A stretch of DNA of 64,000 nt from Amycolatopsis acidiphila (GCF_021391495.1 NZ_CP090063.1:7502001-7566000), one strand, 5' to 3'; counted from the stretch's first letter, positions 48,494-58,226 are shown. The notes: generated by a model not told the origin, from the sequence alone. Made by a program: numbers and translations.

Positions 48494-49933
48494 ATGAGCA
48501 ACAAGGCGAGCATCGGCGTCACCGGGCTGGCGGTCATGGGCCGCAACCTCGCCCGGAACCTGGCCCGGCACGGCCACACCGTCGCCCTGCACAACCGGTC
48601 CGAGCAGCGCACGCGCGACCTGGTGGAGCAGTTCGGCGACGAGGGCGACTTCATCCCGGCCTACTCCGCGCAGGAGTTCGTCGACGCGCTGGAACGGCCG
48701 CGCCAGATCGTGATCATGGTCAAGGCCGGTGCCCCGACGGACGCCGTCATCGAGGAGTTCGCGCCGCTGCTGGAGAAGGGCGACGTGATCGTCGACGCCG
48801 GCAACGCGCACTTCGCGGACACGCGCCGTCGCGAAGCGGCGCTGCGGGAGCAGGGGCTGCACTTCGTCGGCACGGGTGTGTCCGGCGGCGAGGAGGGCGC
48901 GCTGCACGGGCCCAGCATCATGCCCGGTGGGTCGAAGGAGTCCTACGAGTCGCTCGGCCCCCTGTTCGAGGACATTTCGGCCAAAGTGGACGGTGTGCCG
49001 TGCTGCACGCACATCGGTCCCGACGGCGCCGGCCACTTCGTGAAGATGGTGCACAACGGCATCGAGTACGCCGACATGCAGCTGATCGCCGAGTCGTTCG
49101 ACCTGCTGCGCGGCGGGCTCGGCTATGAGCCGGCCCAGATCGCCGACGTGTTCCGCACCTGGAACACCGGGCGGCTCGACTCGTACCTCATCGAGATCAC
49201 CGCGCAGGTGCTCGCGCACACCGACGCCGCGACCGGCAGGCCGTTCGTGGACGTCGTGGCCGACCAGGCGGAGCAGAAGGGCACCGGCCGCTGGACGGTG
49301 CAGATCGGCCTCGACCTCGGGGTGCCGATCAGCGGTATCGCCGAGGCCGTGTTCGCACGTTCCCTTTCGGGCAGCGCGAACCTGCGGGCGGCGAGCCGCG
49401 GGTTGCCCGGCCCGTCCCGGACCCCGCTGACGGGCGCGGCGGCCGAGAGCTTCGCCGACGACGTCGAGCGTGCGCTCTACGCCTCGAAGATCGTCGCGTA
49501 CGCGCAGGGCTTCAACCAGATCCAGGCCGGTGGCGCCGAGTACGGCTGGGACATCGACCTGGGCGCGGTGGCGAAGATCTGGCGCGGCGGCTGCATCATC
49601 CGCGCCAAGTTCCTCGACGACGTGACCGCGGCGTACACCGCGGAGCCGGGCCTGCCGACCCTGCTCACCTCCGGCGACTTCCGCAAGGCCGTCGAAGAGG
49701 CGCAGGACTCCTGGCGTTCGGTGGTCGCGACCGCGGTGCGGCTGGGCATCCCGACGCCGGGCTTCTCGACGGCGCTGGCGTACTACGACGGCCTGCGCGC
49801 GGAGCGGCTCCCGGCCGCGCTCGTGCAGGGGCAGCGCGACTTCTTCGGCGCGCACACCTACCGTCGCGTCGACCGGGAGGGCTCGTTCCACACCGAGTGG
49901 GCCACCGAGGAGCGCGCCGAGCACGAGGCGTGA
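48494..49933 (+). CDS. gnd: 6-phosphogluconate dehydrogenase, decarboxylating
   Basis: 479 residues, the full length of the long (dimeric) type. The cofactor loop GLAVMGRNLARNLARHGHTV and the substrate signature GTGVSGGEEGALHGPSIMPG, then HFVKMVHNGIEYADMQLIAE, are diagnostic. It makes ribulose 5-phosphate and NADPH in the oxidative pentose phosphate path. Ordinary primary metabolism gene, apparently on its own promoter. Confidence 0.96.
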   Translation: MSNKASIGVTGLAVMGRNLARNLARHGHTVALHNRSEQRTRDLVEQFGDEGDFIPAYSAQEFVDALERPRQIVIMVKAGAPTDAVIEEFAPLLEKGDVIVDAGNAHFADTRRREAALREQGLHFVGTGVSGGEEGALHGPSIMPGGSKESYESLGPLFEDISAKVDGVPCCTHIGPDGAGHFVKMVHNGIEYADMQLIAESFDLLRGGLGYEPAQIADVFRTWNTGRLDSYLIEITAQVLAHTDAATGRPFVDVVADQAEQKGTGRWTVQIGLDLGVPISGIAEAVFARSLSGSANLRAASRGLPGPSRTPLTGAAAESFADDVERALYASKIVAYAQGFNQIQAGGAEYGWDIDLGAVAKIWRGGCIIRAKFLDDVTAAYTAEPGLPTLLTSGDFRKAVEEAQDSWRSVVATAVRLGIPTPGFSTALAYYDGLRAERLPAALVQGQRDFFGAHTYRRVDREGSFHTEWATEERAEHEA

Positions 49934-49967
49934 CCCGTCGTGGTGGGCGCTCCTCCGGGGACGCCCG

Positions 49968-50687
49968 TCACTTGTTGTCGGGGAACATCTGGCGGAACAT
50001 CGCGCGGATTTCCTCGTCCACGGCGTCCTTCCGGACGCCGAGGTCGGTCAGGATCTCGTAGGCCGGGCCGTCGCCCTGTTCGAGCAGGGCCAGCAGGATG
50101 TGCTCGGTACCGACGTAGTTGTGCCCGAGGCGCAGTGCCTCGCGCACGGTCAGCTCGACCACCTTGCGGCTGCGGCCGTTGAACGGGATCCGCTCGGGCA
50201 CGCGGTCGACGCCCGGCGGCAGCGCGGCGCTGATCCGCTCCCCGAGCTGCTCGGGCGTGCCGCCGAGCTTGTCGATCGCCTTGGCCGCGAGCCCGTCGCG
50301 CTCGCCGATCACGCCGAGCAGGATGTGCAGCGGGTCGATCTCGTCGTTGGCCACGCCGCGGGCGGACCGCTCGGCGCGGACCAGCACGTTGCGTGCGCGC
50401 TCGGTGAAGCGGCTGAAGTTCGCCTCGGCGCTCGCGGCCGTGAACTCCTTGGGCACGAAGCGTTTCTGCGCCGCCTGCTTGGACACGCCCATGCTGGTGC
50501 CGATCTCGGCCCAGGAGGCGCCGGAGCGGCGGGCCTGGTCGACGAAATGACCGATGAGGTGGTCGGACACCTCGCCGACCTGGTCGGCGAGGAGCATCGC
50601 GCCGGACAGTTGCTGGAGCGCGTCGGCCCCCGGATTCTGGCTCTTGACGGACTCGATCAGGTCGTCGAGTCGGACTGGATTCGTCAT
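49968..50687 (-). CDS. HTH plus double Clp_N repeat protein (fused form)
   Basis: 239 residues. An N-terminal helix-turn-helix at about 54-76 (SGASWAEIGTSMGVSKQAAQ) joins two Clp_N repeats (about 88-160 and 165-235; RSARGVANDEIDPLHILLGV and LRLGHNYVGTEHILLALLEQ), the adaptor-type region of ClpC/ClpA without any AAA ATPase. The gene starts at ATG 50687, which directly follows tandem operators. A second locus (62235-63154) has the same parts split in two genes. It could be an autoregulated DNA-binding adaptor of Clp protease. Confidence 0.85.
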   Translation of the reverse strand: MTNPVRLDDLIESVKSQNPGADALQQLSGAMLLADQVGEVSDHLIGHFVDQARRSGASWAEIGTSMGVSKQAAQKRFVPKEFTAASAEANFSRFTERARNVLVRAERSARGVANDEIDPLHILLGVIGERDGLAAKAIDKLGGTPEQLGERISAALPPGVDRVPERIPFNGRSRKVVELTVREALRLGHNYVGTEHILLALLEQGDGPAYEILTDLGVRKDAVDEEIRAMFRQMFPDNK

Positions 50688-50689
50688 GC

Positions 50690-50706
50690 GTCAACTGTAG
50701 GTTGAC
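50690..50706. promoter_or_regulatory. Proximal palindromic operator of the fused HTH-Clp_N gene
   Basis: GTCAAC-TGTAG-GTTGAC. On the minus strand it overlaps a TACAGT -10 hexamer whose predicted start coincides with the ATG. Confidence 0.7.
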
Positions 50707-50718
50707 GGCCGTTCTGCC

Positions 50719-50735
50719 GTCAACCTTGGGTTGAC
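50719..50735. promoter_or_regulatory. Distal palindromic operator of the fused HTH-Clp_N gene
   Basis: GTCAAC-CTTGG-GTTGAC. Its right half on the minus strand supplies a TTGACG -35 hexamer, 18 bp from the -10. Centre-to-centre distance to the proximal operator is 29 bp. Confidence 0.7.
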
Positions 50736-50738
50736 GAT

Positions 50739-51917
50739 CTACTCGAACGGCAGGCCGACGTAGTTCTCCGCGAGACTGGTCGCCGCTGCGGTGGAGGCCG
50801 CGGTGTAGCGCAGCTGCGACAGCTGCAGGCGGCGCTGGAAGTCGTCGGCCGCGGGATCCACGTGCAGCATCGACGTCATGTACCAGGAGAAGTGCTCGGC
50901 CCGCCAAACCCGCTTCAGACAGGTGTCCGAATAGGACTGAGCGAGCTCACTTCGCTTGTGCTGCAAGAGCTCCACGAGTGCCCGCGACAGCACCCGGACG
51001 TCCGCGATCGCCAGGTTCATCCCCTTCGCCCCGGTGGGCGGGACGATGTGCGCCGCGTCGCCGGCCAGGAAGAGCCTGCCGTACTGCATGGGCTCGGCGA
51101 CGAAGCTGCGCATGGGTGTGATGCCCTTGTCCAGGATCGGGCCTTCGCGCAGGGCGAACTCCCCCGAGGTCGCCAGCCGCGCCGAGAGCTCGGACCAGAT
51201 GCGGTCGTCGGACCACTCGTCGATCTTCTCGTCGAACGGAACCTGCAGGTACAGCCGGGTGATCTCCGGCGAGCGCATGCTGTGCAGGGCGAAGCCGCGC
51301 TCGTGGTGGGTGTAGATCAGCTCCTCGTGCGAGGGCGGCGTCCGCGCCAGCACGCCGAGCCAGGCGAACGGGTACTCGCGGTTGAAGAACTTCACCCGCT
51401 CGGCCGGGACGGTCGGCCTGCTCACGCCGTGGAAGCCGTCACAGCCGGCGATCACGTCGCAGTCGAGCTGCCGCGCGACCCCGTCCACGTCGCGGTAGGT
51501 CACGTGCGGGTTCTCGGTGTCCAGCTCGTGCAGCTCCACATCGGACACTTCGAACTCGACCGGATAGCCCTTCGCCTCGTGCGCGGCGATCAGGTCCTTC
51601 ACGATCTCCTGCTGGCCGTACACGGTGATCGTCCTGCCGGTCAGCTCGGACAGCGCGATGCGGTGGTCCTCGCCGTCGAACCGCAGCGAAAAACCGTGGT
51701 GCGGCAGGCCTTCCGCGTCCATCCGGGTGCCGACGCCGATGTCCCGCAGCAGCTCGACCGTCGGATGCTCGCACACCCCGGCCCGCACGCGCTTCTCCAC
51801 GTAGTCCCGGCTGCGCGACTCGAGCACGACGGCGTCGACACCTTCGGCGTGCAGCAGGTAGGACAGCAGCAACCCGGCCGGCCCCGCGCCGATGATCCCG
51901 ACCTGTGTGCGCGCCAC
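50739..51917 (-). CDS. pobA: 4-hydroxybenzoate 3-monooxygenase
   Basis: 392 residues. FAD motifs VGIIGAGPAGLLLSYLL, the DG motif AGCDGFHGVSRP and GDAAHIVPPTGAKGMNLAIAD. RAGVCEHPTVELLRDIGVG and HHGFSLRF are typical PobA segments near the substrate. It hydroxylates 4-hydroxybenzoate to protocatechuate. The IclR gene lies 77 bp upstream in the same direction and is the likely regulator (compare PobR). Confidence 0.9.
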   Translation of the reverse strand: MARTQVGIIGAGPAGLLLSYLLHAEGVDAVVLESRSRDYVEKRVRAGVCEHPTVELLRDIGVGTRMDAEGLPHHGFSLRFDGEDHRIALSELTGRTITVYGQQEIVKDLIAAHEAKGYPVEFEVSDVELHELDTENPHVTYRDVDGVARQLDCDVIAGCDGFHGVSRPTVPAERVKFFNREYPFAWLGVLARTPPSHEELIYTHHERGFALHSMRSPEITRLYLQVPFDEKIDEWSDDRIWSELSARLATSGEFALREGPILDKGITPMRSFVAEPMQYGRLFLAGDAAHIVPPTGAKGMNLAIADVRVLSRALVELLQHKRSELAQSYSDTCLKRVWRAEHFSWYMTSMLHVDPAADDFQRRLQLSQLRYTAASTAAATSLAENYVGLPFE

Positions 51918-51994
51918 CTGAACCTCCCAAACCTCTTCGTCCGGCCCTCAGCATGCGGTGCGGACAGGCGGAAACGCACGCATCCTTCCATTGG

Positions 51995-52774
51995 CTAGAA
52001 GATCGGCTGCCGCACCGCCCTCGGCGCGCCGAGGTTGCGCGAGATGCCTCGCGCGGCCGCCCGGACCGCCGGCACCAGCGTCCGCGGATCGGCTCCCTGC
52101 ACCGGCACCACGATCGAGATCGCCGCCACGACACTGTCCTCCGGCCCGTACACCGGGGCCGCGACCGAGAGCGAAACCAGCTCCACCTGCCGGTCGCTGA
52201 TCACGAACCCGTCGCGCCGGACGTCGGCCAGCACGCGCCGCAGCTGTTCCGGCGAGGAGATCGTCTTCGGCGTGTACGTCTTCAGCGGCCCGGCGAGCAC
52301 CTGCTCCTGCACGTCGGCGGGCGCGTTCGCGAGCAGCACCAGCCCGACGCCGGTGGCGTGCGCGGCGAGGCGGCCGCCCACCCGCGAGACGATGCTCACC
52401 GCGTTGCGCCCGGAGATCCGCTCGACGTAGACCACTTCGGGCGCGTCGAGCACGGCGAGCTGCACGTTTTCGTGCGTCGCCTCGTAAAGGTCCTCGAGGA
52501 ACGGCATCGCCGCCTCCCGCAGGCCCATCCCGCGAGGCGACAGCGACGCGACCTCCCACAGCCACAGGCCGACGCGGTACTGCCCGTCCTCCTGTCGTTC
52601 CAGCGCCCCGCGCCGGGCCAGCTCCCCGACTATCCGGTGCGCGGTGGACAGCGGGAGGCCGGCCCGGCGGCTCAGCTCCGACAGGCTCATCGCGGGCCGG
52701 TCCGGGGTGAACGCGCCGAAGACGTCCAGCACCCGGTCGACGACGGAGGGCGCCTGCGCCGAGGTGTGCCGCAT
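51995..52774 (-). CDS. IclR-family transcription regulator
   Basis: 259 residues. N-terminal winged helix (RVLDVFGAFTPDRPAMSLSE, LPLSTAHRIVGELARRG) and the IclR effector domain (VYVERISGRNAVSIVSRVGG, LHATGVG-like AAHATGVGLVLLA). The position upstream of pobA suggests control of 4-hydroxybenzoate breakdown, but the effector is unproven. The other pathway genes (pca) are not in this window. Confidence 0.9.
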   Translation of the reverse strand: MRHTSAQAPSVVDRVLDVFGAFTPDRPAMSLSELSRRAGLPLSTAHRIVGELARRGALERQEDGQYRVGLWLWEVASLSPRGMGLREAAMPFLEDLYEATHENVQLAVLDAPEVVYVERISGRNAVSIVSRVGGRLAAHATGVGLVLLANAPADVQEQVLAGPLKTYTPKTISSPEQLRRVLADVRRDGFVISDRQVELVSLSVAAPVYGPEDSVVAAISIVVPVQGADPRTLVPAVRAAARGISRNLGAPRAVRQPIF

Positions 52775-52834
52775 CAGTCCAGGATAGGCCCGCCCGGCCG
52801 GCCGATCAGCGCCCCTGATCGAGGCGCCGCTCTC

Positions 52835-53956
52835 CTATTGCCAGACGAGTGCGGCGGTCTCCACGATCCGTTCCAGCTTCGCCTTCTGCTGGTCCTGGGT
52901 GAGGTCGTTGCCCTCCTCGGTGGAGGAGAACCCGCACTGCGGCGAGAGGCACAGCTGGTCGATGTCGACGTACTTCGACGCCGCCTCGATGCGCCGGCGC
53001 AGCGAGTCGACGCTCTCCAGCTCGCCGCGCTTCGTGGTGACCAGACCCAGCACGACGTACTTGCCCTTCGGCACGAACCGCAGCGGCTCGAACCCGCCGG
53101 AGCGCTCGTCGTCGAACTCCAGGAAGTAGCCGTCCACGTTGAGCTCGTTGAACAGCGCGTCCGCGACGAAGTCGTAGCCGCCCTGCGCGACCCACGACGA
53201 GCGGAAGTTGCCGCGGCACAGGTGCGTGGTCACGGTCAGCCCGGCGGGCTTGTCGGCGAGGGCGGCGTTCATCGTCTGGATGTTGCGCACGTGCTGCTTG
53301 TCCGGGTCGCCGCCCATCCGCGCGACCATCGCCCGCTGCTCGGGGTCGTTGAGGTAGGCGAGACTCGTGTCGTCCAGCTGCAGGTAGGTGCAGCCGAGCG
53401 AGGCCATCCCGGCGATCTGCTTGGCGTAGGCCGCGGCGAGGTCGGCGAAGAACTCCTCGAGGTCGGGGTACACCGACTCGCTGACCGCGGCCCGGCCGCC
53501 GCGGTAGTAGACCATGCTGGGCGAGGGGATCGTCTGCTTCGGCGTGATCCGCGCGTCCACAATGGACTTCAGGTACTCGAAGTGCTGCCCGAAGATGATG
53601 CCGTCGAGGCCGACCTTGTCCTGCACCCGCAGCCCGGCCGGGTTGAACTCGATGTCCCCGCCCGCGTTGTGGAACTGGACGTGCAGCTTCTCGTCGCTCT
53701 TGGCGACGCCCCGCAGCTGGTAGATGAAGTCCATGTGCCAGGACGCCCGGCGGAACTCGCCGTCGGTGGCGGACTGGAGCCCGGCGGCGAGCTGCAGCTC
53801 GACGACGCCGCGGATGGCCTCGTCCTCGACGGCCCGCAGCTCGTCGGCGTTGATCGTCCCGTTGGCGAAGTTCTCCCTGGCCTCGTGCAGCTCGGCGGGA
53901 CGCAGGAGGCTGCCGACGTGGTCGGCGCGGAACGGCGGTGTCGTGCGCGGAGTCAT
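52835..53956 (-). CDS. MetE C-terminal-like methyltransferase (YxjG/YxjH type)
   Basis: 373 residues from ATG 53956. Only the cobalamin-independent methionine synthase C-terminal domain is present: FRADHVGSLLRPAEL, DGEFRRASWHMDF, THLCRGN (zinc-ligand His and Cys) and LSPQCGFSS (zinc Cys). The N-terminal folate-domain half of MetE is absent, as in short YxjG/YxjH proteins thought to use other methyl donors or acceptors. Substrates are therefore open. Confidence 0.85.
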   Translation of the reverse strand: MTPRTTPPFRADHVGSLLRPAELHEARENFANGTINADELRAVEDEAIRGVVELQLAAGLQSATDGEFRRASWHMDFIYQLRGVAKSDEKLHVQFHNAGGDIEFNPAGLRVQDKVGLDGIIFGQHFEYLKSIVDARITPKQTIPSPSMVYYRGGRAAVSESVYPDLEEFFADLAAAYAKQIAGMASLGCTYLQLDDTSLAYLNDPEQRAMVARMGGDPDKQHVRNIQTMNAALADKPAGLTVTTHLCRGNFRSSWVAQGGYDFVADALFNELNVDGYFLEFDDERSGGFEPLRFVPKGKYVVLGLVTTKRGELESVDSLRRRIEAASKYVDIDQLCLSPQCGFSSTEEGNDLTQDQQKAKLERIVETAALVWQ

Positions 53957-54094
53957 GCGTCGATCTTCGGGGTTGGCTCGCCGCGAAAGCAACCCGTCTT
54001 CCACCGGGTGGCAACCCCCTTGCGGATCACCCGATGAGCTCGTTCGCGGTGATCCGGACGCGCCCGCGAACCCCGTCCTGCCCGGCGCCTCGGC

Positions 54095-54137
54095 GCCGTG
54101 AAGGACCCCTCCACGGCTGCGCGGGGTCCTTCACGGC
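54095..54137. terminator. Long GC-rich hairpin
   Basis: GCCGTGAAGGACCCC (54095-54109) pairs perfectly with GGGGTCCTTCACGGC (54123-54137), a 15-bp stem with a 13-base loop. It ends the ketosynthase transcript just after its stop on the minus strand (54144). Confidence 0.75.
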
Positions 54138-54143
54138 CCGGCG

Positions 54144-55301
54144 TCACGCCGGCGGGCCAAGGACGACCACCGAGTTGTGGCCGCCCATGCCGAGCGAGGA
54201 CTTGACCGTCAGCCCGTCTTCGACCGGGGTCCGGCCGTTGACCAGCTGCGGATGCCCCGGTGCCACCTTGGGCGGCACCGGGAGCACGCCCCGGTCGTAG
54301 CCCAGCGCGGCCGCCGCGACCTCGACCGCCGACGCCGCGCCCTGGCAGTGCCCGACCAGCGGTTTCATCGAGTAGATGCCCGTCCGCGGGGCGAAGAGCT
54401 CCTCGAGGATGGTCGTCTCCGCCCGGTCGCACTGCCGGGTGCCAGGACCGTGCGCGTTGAGGTAGCGCACGGCCGTGGCCGGCACGCCCGCGTTCGCGAG
54501 CGCGTCCTGGAAGCAGCCACGCACCTGGTCGAGGCACATGTCGATCGACGTGACGTGGTGCGCGTCGTGCGACATCGCCCCGCCGAGCGTCCGCGCGTAC
54601 GGACGGTCGGTGTCGCGGGAGAGCACGAACGACACCGACGCCTCACCCATGCTGAAGCCGCGGCTGCCCTCCTGGAACGGGCGGCACGCGTCGAGCGGTT
54701 CGGCGTCGGTGATCGCGACCCCGAGCCGCACGAAGTGCAGCACGTTCTCCGGCACCAGGGACAGGTCCGTCGCGACGAACACCACGTCGTCGACGATCCC
54801 GGCGTCCAGCCACGCCTTGGCCGTGAGCAGCCCGGCGTTGCCCGAGGCGCACATCGCCGACACGTTCATCGCGGGGCCGTGGAAGCCGAACTCCTGCATG
54901 AACGTGGACATCGGCGTCGACGGCATCAGCGCCAGGTAGTCCCGCGGCTTGAGGTTCTGCTGCTCGAGGTAGAACTCCCGCCACAGGTCGACCTCGCCGA
55001 GCACGACGGCGTGCAGCAGGCCCACCTTGCGGCCCGGCCGCCAGCCGCGGTCCCCGGCGTCGGCGATCGCCTCCCGCGCCGCCGCACGCATGGCGCGGGC
55101 GAAGCGACTGCGCCCGTCCAGCGGGTTCCCGCCGTCCGGCACCTTCGCGACCCACGCCGTCTCGTCCCGGTTCGCCCCGTAGCCACCCTCCAGGGTGGCC
55201 GCCGGCTTGCCTGAGTTCAGCCCTTCCCAGAGCACCTCGCGGCCCCAGCCGTAGCCCGTGACCGCTCCGATTCCGCAGATATCGATTTCTCGCGAGCCCA
55301 T
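54144..55301 (-). CDS. Stand-alone beta-ketoacyl synthase (KAS II-like)
   Basis: 385 residues from ATG 55301 (a GTG one codon earlier, and AGGAGG upstream, are compatible). Active-site Cys in NVSAMCASGNAGLL, His in YLNAHGPGTRQCD and second His in LVGHCQGAASA make the triad. There is no acyl carrier protein, malonyltransferase or reductase next to it, so it is an orphan elongating or condensing enzyme. The N-terminal part (DLWREFYLEQQNLKPRDYLA) is unlike housekeeping FabF. Product unknown. Confidence 0.85.
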   Translation of the reverse strand: MGSREIDICGIGAVTGYGWGREVLWEGLNSGKPAATLEGGYGANRDETAWVAKVPDGGNPLDGRSRFARAMRAAAREAIADAGDRGWRPGRKVGLLHAVVLGEVDLWREFYLEQQNLKPRDYLALMPSTPMSTFMQEFGFHGPAMNVSAMCASGNAGLLTAKAWLDAGIVDDVVFVATDLSLVPENVLHFVRLGVAITDAEPLDACRPFQEGSRGFSMGEASVSFVLSRDTDRPYARTLGGAMSHDAHHVTSIDMCLDQVRGCFQDALANAGVPATAVRYLNAHGPGTRQCDRAETTILEELFAPRTGIYSMKPLVGHCQGAASAVEVAAAALGYDRGVLPVPPKVAPGHPQLVNGRTPVEDGLTVKSSLGMGGHNSVVVLGPPA

Positions 55302-55493
55302 CACACTCGCCCCTCCTTGTCATTACCTTTACGATCCGTTCGGAACAGAACGAACCCATAGGGGCAACGACCAGGGGCTTCGTGTCACTTGCCGTGGCAA
55401 GCTGGTACTTGTGGGAAGGGTGCTTTCGCTCTAGGGCCGTACCCCGAACGGAGTAACCACAGCTATCCGGCAAATCGGCGGATCGGACGGACC

Positions 55494-58226
55494 ATGGACG
55501 CAAACGCCAACAGCGCGGGAGGTCCTGCCGGGGTGTCACTGGAACACGAACAGGTCATCGACCTGGCACTGTCCGCCGGACGCGGAGTCGTCTGGTCGCT
55601 GGACTTCGCCAACGACAGGCTGTCGTGGCGGCCGGGTCTCGACGAGCTGCTCGGGGTGCCGGGCGCCGACGAAGCGGAGATCCGGGCGCGGCTGGCCGAG
55701 CTGATCAAACCGCTCGTCGTGACCATCCGCGCCACCGACGTGTGGGAGGACCTCGACCTGGAGCAGTCCTACGAGACGCCCGAGGGCGAGATCCGCTGGC
55801 TCCGGTTCACCGCGCGGCGCAGTGAAGGCCACCTGCTCGGCATCGCGCACAACGTCACCGACCGGCACGAGGACCGCCGGGAGCTCGCCGACCTCGCCGA
55901 CCGCTACCGGCTACTGGTCGAGCTGAGCCCGGACATGATCGCCGTGCACCAGGACGGCGCCATCGTCTACGCCAACCCCGCCGCGGTGCGCTTCGCGGGC
56001 GGGGACTCGCCGGCGGCGCTGCTCGGCAGGCCGATCACCGACTTCGTGGACTCCCGGTCCCAGTCAGACATGTTCGAGCGGCTCAACCGGCTGACCGTGC
56101 CGGGGGCCACTTCGGACCCGGCTGAGGCGAAGTTCGTCCGCGCCGACGGCACGCGCTGCGCGATGGAGGTCGTCTCGGTCCGCACCACCTGGGCGGGCCG
56201 GCCGGCCTTCCAGGTGATCATGCGCGACGTCAGCGCGCAGAAGGCCGCCGAGACCGCGCTGCGGTACCAGGCCGCGCTCGTCCAGCACGTCAGCGACGCG
56301 ATCATCGCCACCGACGCGAAGGGCCGGGTGACCAGCTGGAACCCGGCCGCCGAGACGATCTACGGGCTGCCCGCGGCGGGGGCGTTCGGCCGCCGGGTGA
56401 GCGAGCTGGTCGGCGCGCCGCTGGACCCGGCCGCCGTGCTGCGCAACGGTGGTGTGAGCCAGGAGACGCACCGGGCGGCGGACGGGTCGGCGCTGAGCGT
56501 CCGGGTGTCGGCGGCCGAAATGGACGGTGGTTTCGTCCTCGTGTGCGCGGACGAGACGGCGCGCCGCCGGGCCGAACGGCAGTACAGCACCGTCGTGGCC
56601 TCGCTCGACGAAGGCGTGCTGGTGATCGGCGCCAGCGGGCTCGTCATCTCGGCCAACCCCGCCGCGGAACGCATCCTCGGCATCCCCGAGGTGGCGATGC
56701 TCGGCTCGTCGCCGCACGAGTGGCCGGTCTACGCCGAGTCCGGCCAGCGCATGTCCCCGAGCGAGTACCCGTCGGCGCAGGTGCGCCGCACCGGGATCGC
56801 CCAGCAGGGCCGGGTGATGCGGGTGCTGCGCCGCGACGGGCGCAACGTGTGGCTTTCCGCGTCCTGCCGGGCGATGAACCCCGAGGACAGCGACCTCAGC
56901 GCGTACGTGCTGTCATTCACCGACATCACCGAGCGCCGCGCGATCGGCGAGCGCCTGGAGCACGACGCGACGCACGACCCGTTGACCGGCCTGGCCAACC
57001 GCACCCTCGTACTGGCCGAGCTGGCCGCGCGGCTGCACGGTCCGCATCGGACCTCGACCGCGGTGCTGTTCATCGACCTCGACAAGTTCAAGGTCATCAA
57101 CGACTCCCTCGGCCACACGGTCGGCGACCGGGTGCTCAGGATCGCCGGCGAACGGCTGCGCCGGGCGGTGCGCCGCGACGACGTCGTCGGCAGGCTCGGC
57201 GGTGACGAGTTCGTCGTGATCGCCTCCGAGATGCACGGCGAGCCCGAGGTCCGGGCGCTGACCGAGCACCTGCGCGACTCGCTGACCCGGCCCATCTCGG
57301 TGGACGGCCGGAAGTTGCATGTGGACGCGAGCATCGGCATCGTGCTCGCCGCGGCCGGCGACCCGCGTGCCGCGGACGAGCTGCTGCGCGACGCGGACGT
57401 GGCGATGTACCAGGCGAAGACACTCGGGCGCAGCCGGTACGAGTTCTTCGACGTGGAGCTGCGCCGGCGGATGCAGCGACGGCTGCGGCTCGAACAGGAT
57501 CTGCGGGACGCGGTGCGGCTCGGCAAGCTGTGGGCGGCGTACCAGCCGGTGGTCGACCTGCGCACGAACCGGATGGTCGCGGTGGAAGGCCTGCTGCGGT
57601 GGACGCATCCGGTGCACGGGGCCGTGCCCCCGATGGAGTTCATCCCGCTGGCCGAGGAGAGCGACCTCATCAACCAGCTGGGCGCGCACGTCCTGCGGGT
57701 GACCACCCAGGAGCTGGCGGCGCGCCGCGCGAGCGGCCTCGACGTCGACCTCAAGATCAACCTGTCCACCCGCCAGCTCGACGACCCGGCGCTCATCCCG
57801 GACGTCGAGCGCGCACTGCACACCACCGGGCTGCCCGCCAAGGCGCTGTGCCTGGAGATCACCGAAAGCGCCCTGATGCGCGACTCGGCGCTGGCCAGCG
57901 AGGCGCTGAGTGCGCTGCGCGAGATCGGGGTCCGGCTCGCGATCGACGACTTCGGCACCGGCTACTCCTCGCTCGCGCAGCTGCAACGGCTCACTTTGGA
58001 CACTCTCAAGATCGACCGTTCGTTCGTGATGCGGCTGGGCGACTCGGCCGACGCGGAGGCGATCGTGACGAGCATCATCGCGATGGCACACGCCGTGCAG
58101 CTGACCGTGGTGGCCGAAGGCGTGGAGAACGAGATGCAGCTGAACCTGCTGCGGGAGCTGGGCTGCGACCAGGCCCAGGGGTACTACCTCGGCAAACCGA
58201 TGCCCGCCCGCGAGCTCTGGGACTGA
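55494..58226 (+). CDS. Four-PAS GGDEF-EAL c-di-GMP turnover protein
   Basis: 910 residues from ATG 55494. Four PAS-type modules (about 20-130, 140-255, 260-360, 365-480; for example SPDMIAVHQDGAIVYANPAA) lead to a GGDEF domain with intact RLGGDEFVVIA and an EAL domain. EAL residues are largely kept (EGLLRW, INLST, LEITES, DDFGTGYSSL, AEGVEN, QGYYLGKP); the name motif is EGL rather than EAL. It may make and degrade c-di-GMP. No transmembrane helix is seen, so it senses cytoplasmic signals. Confidence 0.92.
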   Translation: MDANANSAGGPAGVSLEHEQVIDLALSAGRGVVWSLDFANDRLSWRPGLDELLGVPGADEAEIRARLAELIKPLVVTIRATDVWEDLDLEQSYETPEGEIRWLRFTARRSEGHLLGIAHNVTDRHEDRRELADLADRYRLLVELSPDMIAVHQDGAIVYANPAAVRFAGGDSPAALLGRPITDFVDSRSQSDMFERLNRLTVPGATSDPAEAKFVRADGTRCAMEVVSVRTTWAGRPAFQVIMRDVSAQKAAETALRYQAALVQHVSDAIIATDAKGRVTSWNPAAETIYGLPAAGAFGRRVSELVGAPLDPAAVLRNGGVSQETHRAADGSALSVRVSAAEMDGGFVLVCADETARRRAERQYSTVVASLDEGVLVIGASGLVISANPAAERILGIPEVAMLGSSPHEWPVYAESGQRMSPSEYPSAQVRRTGIAQQGRVMRVLRRDGRNVWLSASCRAMNPEDSDLSAYVLSFTDITERRAIGERLEHDATHDPLTGLANRTLVLAELAARLHGPHRTSTAVLFIDLDKFKVINDSLGHTVGDRVLRIAGERLRRAVRRDDVVGRLGGDEFVVIASEMHGEPEVRALTEHLRDSLTRPISVDGRKLHVDASIGIVLAAAGDPRAADELLRDADVAMYQAKTLGRSRYEFFDVELRRRMQRRLRLEQDLRDAVRLGKLWAAYQPVVDLRTNRMVAVEGLLRWTHPVHGAVPPMEFIPLAEESDLINQLGAHVLRVTTQELAARRASGLDVDLKINLSTRQLDDPALIPDVERALHTTGLPAKALCLEITESALMRDSALASEALSALREIGVRLAIDDFGTGYSSLAQLQRLTLDTLKIDRSFVMRLGDSADAEAIVTSIIAMAHAVQLTVVAEGVENEMQLNLLRELGCDQAQGYYLGKPMPARELWD

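Noticed and set aside
51955..51980. IclR operator upstream of pobA
   Set aside because: Only short GC-rich partial symmetry (TGCG...CGCA) was found, too weak to list as a site.
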